Assembly: GCA_009783495.1 (NCBI GenBank)
Contig: WRDJ01000027.1
Coordinates: forward strand, 1-7,360
Direction of reading: 5' to 3'
Source of the DNA: Clostridiales bacterium
GTDB taxonomy: Bacteria; Bacillota; Dehalobacteriia; UBA4068
DNA length: 7,360 nucleotides
A program made the position numbers and the translations under genes. A model generated the notes under the pieces. It worked only from the letters and a program-made list of their open reading frames with translations. It made no database searches and was not told the DNA's origin. Shown one piece after another: positions 1 through 5,643 of this stretch; within the stretch, counting starts at the first letter, position 1, and each line of letters opens with the position of its first letter.

Positions 1-1599
1 CAGCCGCTGCTTGAACCGTTCCCTGCCCTCGCCCTCCCGCTGACGCGCACCCAAACCCTTGTGCAGGTCATAACTGTGATTCTGAAATTCCGCCAGGCCG
101 CTTTCCGCCATTTCTGTGATCTGCGGCCAGGTCAAATGCGGAAAATGGGCGTTCTCGCACCCGTTTGCGGAATACTGGTCGGCCAGAATCCCGATGACGG
201 AAAATACCGCCTTCATCTCATATTTTTGCAAAAGCGGAAAAACATAACGGTAATCGCTGTAATAGCCGTCGTCGAAGGTCAGCATGATCGGTTTTTCCGG
301 CAGCGGCACGCCCTCATTGACGAAGGCCAGCAAGTCGCTCACCGTCACCGTGACGTAGCCATGCTCCCGCAAATAGAGCAGGTCGCTTTCAAATTCCGCC
401 GGCGTGATGGTATATTTCCCCAGCGAACCCTGGTTTTCGCTCAAGCGGTGATACATAACTATGGGGATCGGAACCTCTCCGCGCGCTTCCGCTTCCCCGC
501 CCAAATCCGGGCAAGCCGCCGGGGCGTAAAGCAAGGTCTTTTCCCGGGATAATTCCTCCCCCCGCTCCCGATAAGGCGAGGCAGGCAGAACCGGCCGCGC
601 TTGATGAAGCAGCGGCTCGTCAAAATCATATTTGCGGGAAAATTCCTTGCTTTGCGGATCCCTCACGGTGACGCTGCGGTTTTTCTGCAAAAGCTGGGTA
701 ATGGCGCATAAATCCACCCAGATTTCCTTCTCCCCCTGCTCCTGCGAGGGATCAAAAATCAACTGCAAGCCGAAGTGCAGATGCGTTTCCTTGATATTAT
801 TAGAGTTTTCTTTGACGCTATAGCCGGTGCGCCCCATATAGCCGATGACGTCGCCCGCCTTGACTACCTGCCCTTCCTCAAGGCCAGCGTGATAGGGGCG
901 GTTTTTGCGCAAATGGGCATAATAATAGTAACGCAGGCCGTCAAAACTGCGGATGCCGATGCGCCAGCCGCCATATTGGTTCCAACCCAGCACCTGCACC
1001 ACACCGCTTTCCACCGCCACGATTGGCGTGCCGGTCACCCCGAAAAGGTCATGTCCCAGGTGAGCGCGTCCATAACCGTAGGAACGGCGCTCGCCGAAAT
1101 CGTCATAAGCGTCATATGCAAAGCCGGCGGCAATGGGCGAAAAGACCTTCAAGCCATATCTCTCCTCCCAAACCGTTTTCTCCGGGTCGCTCCTATCCGG
1201 GACGCACACACGGAAGCGGCCCACAAATTCGCCCAGAACCGCGCGGCAAGCCTCAAGATAATAGGGATAGGCTTTCAGCCCCGCGCTCAGTTCCTCCATG
1301 CTCTGCCCAGCCCGCAGCTTTTCCGCCAAAACGCAGAGGTCTTTTTCTTTATACCCGGAAAAATCACCGCCGTATTTCGCCGAGAGAAAAGCCAAAAGCT
1401 CCACCCAATCCAGCGGCTTGTTCGCGCTCCGGCTTTCTATGTCTATTTGCAGCGCTTTTTCCATCGCGGCATAGGAAACGCCGAAATCCACCCATTTGAT
1501 AAAATCCTGCTCTTCCCCGGTTGACCAAGCGGCCCCGCCGCAAGAAAACAAAAAAACGGCCAGTAAGAACACCCCTATATATTTACACGCAGTACGCAT
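1..1599 (-). CDS. M23 metallopeptidase-NodB polysaccharide deacetylase fusion, probable lipoprotein (3' end beyond window)
   Basis: A single uninterrupted minus-strand frame of 533 codons runs from ATG at 1599 to the left edge with no stop. The N-terminus is a signal sequence: basic start, hydrophobic core about residues 8-18, then L-F-S-C with Cys20 as a possible lipidation site (Phe at -2 is not ideal). Residues about 25-150 form an all-purpose N-terminal segment I cannot name. An M23 (LytM-like) zinc peptidase domain follows, with HLGHD giving His180 and Asp184, a Gly-rich VVKAGDVIGYMGRTG segment, and HLHFG giving His273 and His275. From about residue 375 a NodB deacetylase domain begins: VMYH (His384), LTFDDGYY (Asp443, Asp444) and NHSYDLH (His508, His513), closest to the H-x4-H variant of the PgaB/IcaB type. 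An estimated 100 or more C-terminal residues lie outside the window. The inferred role is cutting peptidoglycan cross-links or stem peptides and deacetylating glycan outside the membrane. The start has an AAGGGGTGGG Shine-Dalgarno at 1604-1613. pdaA lies divergently upstream. Confidence 0.9.
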   Translation of the reverse strand, partial: MRTACKYIGVFLLAVFLFSCGGAAWSTGEEQDFIKWVDFGVSYAAMEKALQIDIESRSANKPLDWVELLAFLSAKYGGDFSGYKEKDLCVLAEKLRAGQSMEELSAGLKAYPYYLEACRAVLGEFVGRFRVCVPDRSDPEKTVWEERYGLKVFSPIAAGFAYDAYDDFGERRSYGYGRAHLGHDLFGVTGTPIVAVESGVVQVLGWNQYGGWRIGIRSFDGLRYYYYAHLRKNRPYHAGLEEGQVVKAGDVIGYMGRTGYSVKENSNNIKETHLHFGLQLIFDPSQEQGEKEIWVDLCAITQLLQKNRSVTVRDPQSKEFSRKYDFDEPLLHQARPVLPASPYRERGEELSREKTLLYAPAACPDLGGEAEARGEVPIPIVMYHRLSENQGSLGKYTITPAEFESDLLYLREHGYVTVTVSDLLAFVNEGVPLPEKPIMLTFDDGYYSDYRYVFPLLQKYEMKAVFSVIGILADQYSANGCENAHFPHLTWPQITEMAESGLAEFQNHSYDLHKGLGARQREGEGRERFKQRL

Positions 1600-1629
1600 A
1601 AAGCCCACCCCTTTTCCGCCATGAATAGA

Positions 1630-1668
1630 GGTTCTTATTATGAACCGAAAAAGGCGGCTTGATGTCGA
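1630..1668 (-). promoter_or_regulatory. candidate promoter with overlapping 17-bp palindrome upstream of the M23-NodB gene
   Basis: Reading the minus strand, TCGACA (1663-1668) and CATAAT (1638-1643) each match five of six bases of the sigma-A -35 and -10 hexamers. The spacer is 19 bases, longer than ideal. Transcription would begin near 1631, giving a leader of about 30 bases that contains the Shine-Dalgarno at 1604-1613, which is a sensible geometry. The -10 lies inside the inverted repeat GGTTC (1630-1634), 7-base spacer, GAACC (1642-1646), which could be an operator or chance. I see no good sporulation-sigma match. This is weak, pattern-based evidence. Confidence 0.25.
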
Positions 1669-1740
1669 GAAAAAAACGGCATTATTGTCAGATTATTACG
1701 GAGCAAAACAAATCGCCGCCTGCGGGAATATACTGCTTAT

Positions 1741-1750
1741 AGGGGGTGAT
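1741..1750 (+). promoter_or_regulatory. ribosome binding site fixing the start of the small membrane protein
   Basis: AGGGGGTGAT is a near-consensus Shine-Dalgarno three bases before the ATG at 1754; its GGGGG core is about eight bases away. The upstream in-frame ATG at 1640 has no comparable site, so this signal favours the short 43-residue product over an 81-residue one. Confidence 0.6.
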
Positions 1751-1753
1751 AAC

Positions 1754-1885
1754 ATGGGCGTTTTTCTCTTCCTCGTATTCCTCACCATAGCGATACTTTC
1801 GTTTTTTCTCATCAGCCCGCTGCTGTTGATCCTGGTGATTCCCTGCTTGATATACAGATTCTTCTTCTGCTCCCCACCGGAATAG
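1754..1885 (+). CDS. small hydrophobic membrane protein of unknown function, 43 residues
   Basis: I do not recognise this protein. It is almost entirely hydrophobic: a long Leu/Ile/Phe/Val segment covers residues 2-37, interrupted by Ser21-Pro22 and by Pro30-Cys31. It could span the membrane once or form a short hairpin. Arg35 is its only basic residue, and the tail ends C-S-P-P-E. A longer frame from ATG 1640 would add 38 mostly polar residues, but the strong ribosome binding site at 1741-1750 supports the internal start. It lies alone on the plus strand, 150 bases before pdaA and divergent from the M23-NodB gene. A poor 4-bp hairpin followed by TTTTCTTT (about 1872-1898) may end its transcript, or it may be co-transcribed with pdaA. 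Composition and ribosome binding site are the only evidence, so a chance open frame remains possible. Confidence 0.5.
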   Translation: MGVFLFLVFLTIAILSFFLISPLLLILVIPCLIYRFFFCSPPE

Positions 1886-2035
1886 CGCGGGGTTTTCTTT
1901 GCCATTTCCAGGCAGAAAAGCCAATCAATGTCTGTTTATTTTTCCCAAAAAAGGCGCAGGCTATTTTCGTTCGCCCTGTTCGCCCCGTCATTTAAGCGCC
2001 GTCGGCAGCGAATCCACGGAAATTAAGGAGTTTTT

Positions 2036-2821
2036 ATGAAACTTATCAAATCCCCCGTTAAAATGCTTCTCCTGCTTCTCGCGCTGCTCGGGCTGTTCAG
2101 CCCGCCCCTTTGCGCCGCCGCCGCGGACGGAAGCTGGGGCCTCTCTTTCCCGCAGCCGGGCCAAAAACCCCACGGCAACGCCTCCGCGTCATCCCTGCTC
2201 GCTTATGACGCCTGGTTCGTGGGCAGCGGCGAAGAAAAAGTCATTTACCTCACCTTCGACGCGGGCTATGAGAACGGCAACACCGCGCCCATCCTCGACG
2301 CGTTGAAAAAAGAGCAGGTCCCGGCCGCCTTCTTCCTCGTCGGCGCCTATATCCGCGACAACCCGGAACTGACGCGCCGCATTGCCGAAGAAGGCCATCT
2401 GGTTTGCAATCACACCATGAACCACCCGGATATGTCGGCCATCTCCGGCAAAGAGGCTTTCGCCGGAGAACTGGCGCGCGCGGAAGAGCTTTATCGCAGC
2501 GTTACCGGTCGGGAGATGAGCAAATATTATCGCCCGCCCAGCGGCAAATATAGCACGGCCAACCTGCAAATGGCCAAGGAACTGGGCTATAAAACCGTTT
2601 TCTGGAGCCTCGCCTATGTTGACTGGCTGCAGGACAAGCAGCCCGCCAAGGAAGAAGCCTTTGCCAAGCTCATGCCGCGTCTGCATCCCGGCACGGTGCT
2701 GCTTTTGCACACCACCTCGCAAACCAACGCCCTCATCCTGGAAGAACTGATCGCGCGCTGCCAGGCGCTGGGCTACCGCTTTGAAAGCCTCCCCTTCCTC
2801 ACCGGGGGAACGGCCGGGTGA
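2036..2821 (+). CDS. pdaA: PdaA-type peptidoglycan MurNAc deacetylase (muramic-delta-lactam synthesis)
   Basis: This 261-residue protein has a signal sequence (basic residues 2-9, hydrophobic core 10-22, Ala-rich likely cleavage region 27-30) and then the whole PdaA pattern. The signature elements are WGLSF (34-38), YDAWFVG (57-63), YLTFDAGYENG (71-81), NHTMNHPD (125-132), YYRPPSGKYS (164-173), GYKTVFWSLAYVDW (184-197) and HPGTVLLLHTTSQTNA (217-232). Predicted catalytic and metal residues are Asp75, His126 and His130. The second Asp of the usual NodB TFDD motif is Ala76; PdaA proteins also vary there (B. subtilis PdaA has Asn, from memory). In B. subtilis, PdaA acts after the CwlD amidase to deacetylate bare MurNAc and close the delta-lactam of the spore cortex, in the forespore-derived wall. 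Length fits the family. TAAGGAG at 2024-2030, five bases before ATG, sets the start. The gene appears monocistronic and ends convergently with the transglutaminase operon. I could not find a convincing sigma-G promoter. Confidence 0.87.
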   Translation: MKLIKSPVKMLLLLLALLGLFSPPLCAAAADGSWGLSFPQPGQKPHGNASASSLLAYDAWFVGSGEEKVIYLTFDAGYENGNTAPILDALKKEQVPAAFFLVGAYIRDNPELTRRIAEEGHLVCNHTMNHPDMSAISGKEAFAGELARAEELYRSVTGREMSKYYRPPSGKYSTANLQMAKELGYKTVFWSLAYVDWLQDKQPAKEEAFAKLMPRLHPGTVLLLHTTSQTNALILEELIARCQALGYRFESLPFLTGGTAG

Positions 2822-2873
2822 CCCCTTCGCCGCCTCTCCCCGCCCGCTTATGCTTTGGCCGATATTCTCCTTA

Positions 2874-2892
2874 GGGCGCGCCTTGTGCGCCC
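2874..2892 (+). other. short GC-rich hairpin after pdaA
   Basis: GGGCGC (2874-2879) and GCGCCC (2887-2892) can pair around a 7-base loop, about 50 bases after the pdaA stop. What follows is GCATAATAAAAA rather than a T-run, so it is not a typical intrinsic terminator for the plus strand. It may stabilise the 3' end of the transcript or mean nothing. Confidence 0.2.
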
Positions 2893-2923
2893 GCATAATA
2901 AAAACCCGCCGTACTCCATCCAT

Positions 2924-2961
2924 AAGAACGGCCCCCTTCTTGAGCGAAGGGGGCCGTTCTT
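2924..2961. terminator. bidirectional intrinsic terminator between convergent genes
   Basis: A perfect 16-bp inverted repeat (left arm 2924-2939, right arm 2946-2961) closes a 6-base loop TTGAGC. The stem is GC-rich in the middle, with AAGAA/TTCTT at its base. This gives T-rich but short tails in both directions: TTCTTTCT on the plus strand and TTCTTAT on the minus strand. It sits 9 bases past the transglutaminase stop and about 100 bases past the pdaA stop, so it should end the moxR-DUF58-transglutaminase transcript and also block read-through from pdaA. Confidence 0.85.
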
Positions 2962-2970
2962 TCTCAGGTT

Positions 2971-5643
2971 CTAAAACCGGTTCAGCACATAGCGGTTGAA
3001 GTGGAACAAAGGCCGCTTCATTTTCGTGTAAACGGTGGTATAAAGGGATTGCGTCATCTCGTCATAACAACGCCTCATCAGGTTTGCTTCATTGTCGCTG
3101 ACGTCGTTTTTGCTGTAAACCGCTTTGGAAAAGATGTCGGCCAGGTCGGTGAGCGTCGCGCCCACATCAATGAAAGCGAGCTTGGCGCCGACGCGGGAAG
3201 CATAGCCGAACGAGGTTTCCGTATCAAGCATGGGCAGGCCGTAAAGCCCGGCAGCCTTCTTCAGGCGGTTGAAATATGCCGTGGAGGCGTTCCTGTTGGA
3301 AAGCGTGGAGAGCCCCGAAAGCCTTCTGCTATAATTCCGGCGGAAATAAGTGTATAACATCCCGCCCCCCAAAACGAGGGCCGCAATGATGGCGGTGGTG
3401 GTCAGCAAAGCTTTCAGCCAGTCCGGCATAGGAGGCGTGGGCGGCTTGATCGTCGCGCAGATGCAGGGGGATTCGCCGCAATCATCACAAGGCGGCGGCG
3501 GGCAGACGCAGGGATATTCGCCACAAACCAGGCAAGGCGGCGGCGGGCAGACGCAGGGATATTCGCCGCATTCCGGGCAAGGCGGCGGCGGGCAGACGCA
3601 GGGATATTCGCCGCATTCCGGGCAAGGCGGCGGCGGGCAGACGCAGGGATATTCGCCGCAAAGCTCACAGGGTTCGGGCGGGCAAGTGCAGGGATCGTCG
3701 CCGCAAATTTCACAGGGTTCGTGATCGGGGCAGACGCAGGGATATTGGCCGCAAATCAGGCAGTCGCTGGGCGTGGGCGTCTCGCAGATGCAGGGAACTT
3801 CGCCGCATTTCTCACAGGGTTCGGGCGGGCAGGTGCAGGGATAGTCGCCGCAAACCGGGCAAAATTGCGCGCAGGAGCAGGGAAGGGGCCCGCCGCAAAG
3901 AGGACATGTGAAGAGTTCATGGTGCGGGAATTCTCTGTCATCATCGTCATCATCGCCATTACCGATGATGGGTACAAGGCTATCAATAGGCGGGAGATTC
4001 CAGTCAATTTCGTCGGTATAAAACTCTTCATAAAGAACCGGGGTGGCCTCAAAGGGAATCCAGCCGAACCCGGGGAAATAGGCCTCGACCCAGGCATGGG
4101 CGTTAGCGGGAGTCAGGGTAAAGGTGAATTCATCCGGCGACACATTGGGGAGATAGAAGCCCTCCACCAGGCGCGTCGGCACGCCCACGCAGCGGGCCAT
4201 CACGGCCAGCGCGGAAGCATAGTGAGCGCAATAGCCTTTTTGCAGCTCAAAGATGAAATAGTCAACAAAATCCCCTTCTTCGTTGATGAGGCCCTCCTCA
4301 ACAACATACTGGAAATTCTGCAGATATTCGATCAAGACCCTCATCTTGTCATAGGCGTTGTCCCAGCCAAAGGTGAAATCTTCAGCCGCTTTGCGCACGC
4401 GTTCGGGAAGAGAATCCGGCAACTGCAGATAATCGTCCAGCCTCACACCCAGCTCCGCATAATTCGCAGAAGCTTTTCTCAGGGCTTCCGTGAGGATCTC
4501 ATCCGTCCAGTCAACCGAGACATAGGTCACGGTGTAATTGCTTTGCGCGGGCAGCGTGGGCTTGACAAAAACCCCGCCGTGACGGCCGGTATAAAGATCC
4601 ACTTTTTCACTGATCGTCATATTGCGCGGAAGCGAGGGCGTGAAAGCATACCAGGTGGGCATAGCGCCGGCATAAACTTTCACGAATTTTTCCTCCCAGG
4701 GTAACCCTATCCTCCCGGCGCTCTCAACGAAAGCGGCGGATTCGCCCATCATGTTCAAGGAAGAAAGCATGCCGTGGGAAACCATGTCGTTATACGCGGA
4801 ATCCAACCAACCCCTGCCCGAATAATTATCTTTAAACAGGCCGGCGAGATAGAGCTGCTCACTGGCTGTGACGTCCATCTCAAGATACCCGGGGGCAGGC
4901 GGCGGTTCGATGAAGGGGTCGTCCTCCGGCGGCTTCTTTTTATCGTCTTCAATAATGCTTGCCAGAGGGAAAAGAGGGGCCGGCTTGGGAATGATATAGG
5001 TCAGAAAAAGGACGCCCAGGCACATCGGGATAAGCGCCAGGGAAAAGACGGCGTTCGGCCTGACGCGCCTCTTCTTCGGGGCGGCTTCCGGTCGTCCCTG
5101 CACAGTAAACAGGTTCAGCTTGCAGACAAGCATGACGGTGAAGCAAAAGACGAAAATGACCACCGCCTCTTTCGACAGGACAAGATTTAACATCATGTTC
5201 CATAAGAGCAAAATGAAACCGAGGCCTCCCAGCATATAAAGCTCCCAATGCTTTTTCAGGCTCAGCACCGCGGCCAGGCAAACAAGCAGGGCCGGCACGC
5301 CGACCATCGGCAAGGCATAGGCGCCTATATACGGCAGCTCTCCGTTAATAAACGAGAACAGCTCGCGCATCAGCGGCCTGACCCCCTCAAACATATAATA
5401 ATTGAGGTAGCTTTTGAAAGCGATGGGCAACGCGATGCAAAAGAGGGCAATGCAGGCGATGAGTGAGATTTTGTTATAAAGCATGGCGAGAAAAAACACG
5501 GTGAAAAACACGCTCAGAACGACAAGCGTCAACGCGTCCACTTCGATCCATGTCGAACGGAAGATCAGCAGCAGGAGCGCGAAAGAAGACACTGCGCTGA
5601 TAAGGAAAAAGTAGATATACTCGGAAATTGCGTGCTTTTTCAT
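2971..5643 (-). CDS. membrane transglutaminase-like protein (TgpA/DUF3488 architecture) with a Cys-rich repeat arm
   Basis: The 890-residue protein starts with seven likely membrane helices (about 10-28, 36-56, 58-77, 104-128, 134-156, 159-179, 198-218). A Pro/acidic linker (about 232-252) leads to an extracytoplasmic region whose transglutaminase-like core carries the triad Cys472 (QKGYCAHYAS), His516 (NAHAWVEAYF) and Glu532 (GWIPFEATP). Glu in place of the classical Asp is, from memory, common in TgpA-type proteins. Six aspartates (564-569) precede a Cys-rich repeat array (580-729), then a final helix (about 743-766) and a cytoplasmic tail (about 768-890). Its TSFGYASRVG stretch resembles the TPRE-type motif of DUF4129. 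This layout matches TgpA-like proteins except for the array, which I do not know from that family. The start overlaps the DUF58 stop as ATGA, with AAGGAGG at 5648-5654, so translation is probably coupled. The biochemical activity (cross-linking or proteolysis) and substrate cannot be read from sequence. Confidence 0.9.
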   Translation of the reverse strand: MKKHAISEYIYFFLISAVSSFALLLLIFRSTWIEVDALTLVVLSVFFTVFFLAMLYNKISLIACIALFCIALPIAFKSYLNYYMFEGVRPLMRELFSFINGELPYIGAYALPMVGVPALLVCLAAVLSLKKHWELYMLGGLGFILLLWNMMLNLVLSKEAVVIFVFCFTVMLVCKLNLFTVQGRPEAAPKKRRVRPNAVFSLALIPMCLGVLFLTYIIPKPAPLFPLASIIEDDKKKPPEDDPFIEPPPAPGYLEMDVTASEQLYLAGLFKDNYSGRGWLDSAYNDMVSHGMLSSLNMMGESAAFVESAGRIGLPWEEKFVKVYAGAMPTWYAFTPSLPRNMTISEKVDLYTGRHGGVFVKPTLPAQSNYTVTYVSVDWTDEILTEALRKASANYAELGVRLDDYLQLPDSLPERVRKAAEDFTFGWDNAYDKMRVLIEYLQNFQYVVEEGLINEEGDFVDYFIFELQKGYCAHYASALAVMARCVGVPTRLVEGFYLPNVSPDEFTFTLTPANAHAWVEAYFPGFGWIPFEATPVLYEEFYTDEIDWNLPPIDSLVPIIGNGDDDDDDREFPHHELFTCPLCGGPLPCSCAQFCPVCGDYPCTCPPEPCEKCGEVPCICETPTPSDCLICGQYPCVCPDHEPCEICGDDPCTCPPEPCELCGEYPCVCPPPPCPECGEYPCVCPPPPCPECGEYPCVCPPPPCLVCGEYPCVCPPPPCDDCGESPCICATIKPPTPPMPDWLKALLTTTAIIAALVLGGGMLYTYFRRNYSRRLSGLSTLSNRNASTAYFNRLKKAAGLYGLPMLDTETSFGYASRVGAKLAFIDVGATLTDLADIFSKAVYSKNDVSDNEANLMRRCYDEMTQSLYTTVYTKMKRPLFHFNRYVLNRF
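3457..3906 (-). repeat. tandem 45-bp repeat coding for ten CxxCGxxPCxC units
   Basis: The repeat codes for residues 580-729 of the transglutaminase. Units start at Cys580, 595, 610, 628, 644, 659, 674, 689, 704 and 719. Spacing is 15 residues except two longer linkers (18 and 16). The unit is C-x2-C-G-x2-P-C-x-C, usually followed by PPPP or PPEP, giving 40 cysteines in 150 residues. Unit 1 is slightly irregular (CPLCGGPLPCSC). In DNA, 3571-3615 and 3616-3660 are identical 45-mers. The 45 bases at 3526-3570 differ from them at three positions and those at 3481-3525 at six, while copies beyond 3660 are more divergent. So the end nearest the C-terminal helix looks recently expanded. Paired cysteines could bind a metal such as zinc or form disulfides. 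Confidence 0.95.

Noticed and set aside
775..1524. Plus-strand frame of about 250 codons opposite the M23 domain
   Set aside because: The opposite strand carries recognisable M23 motifs in a continuous 533-codon frame; the plus-strand product has no recognisable domain or ribosome site.
1729..1734. TATACT as a -10 box for the small membrane protein gene
   Set aside because: No -35 match at usable spacing, and transcription would start within the ribosome binding site itself.
1640..1753. N-terminal extension of the small hydrophobic protein from ATG 1640
   Set aside because: No ribosome binding site precedes 1640, and the start would lie inside the palindrome; a strong site precedes the in-frame ATG at 1754.
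1872..1898. Possible terminator CCCC...GGGG followed by TTTTCTTT after the small gene
   Set aside because: Only four contiguous base pairs around a 13-base loop; too weak to annotate as a feature.
2189..2923. Minus-strand frame of 244 codons opposite pdaA
   Set aside because: The plus strand encodes a full set of PdaA motifs. The antisense frame has no recognisable motif and runs through the region just before the terminator.
3350..3724. Plus-strand frame with glutenin-like QGGGGQTQGYSP repeats
   Set aside because: It is the complement of the 45-bp cysteine array. A repeat with a period divisible by three keeps all frames open, and the minus-strand frame belongs to a full-length transglutaminase with its own start and ribosome site.
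3457..3906. CRISPR array
   Set aside because: The repeats are contiguous 45-mers without unique spacers and translate in frame as part of a larger protein.
3721..4704. Plus-strand frame of 327 codons opposite the transglutaminase core
   Set aside because: The minus strand holds the Cys-His-Glu catalytic residues in frame; the plus frame is a shadow of biased codon use.
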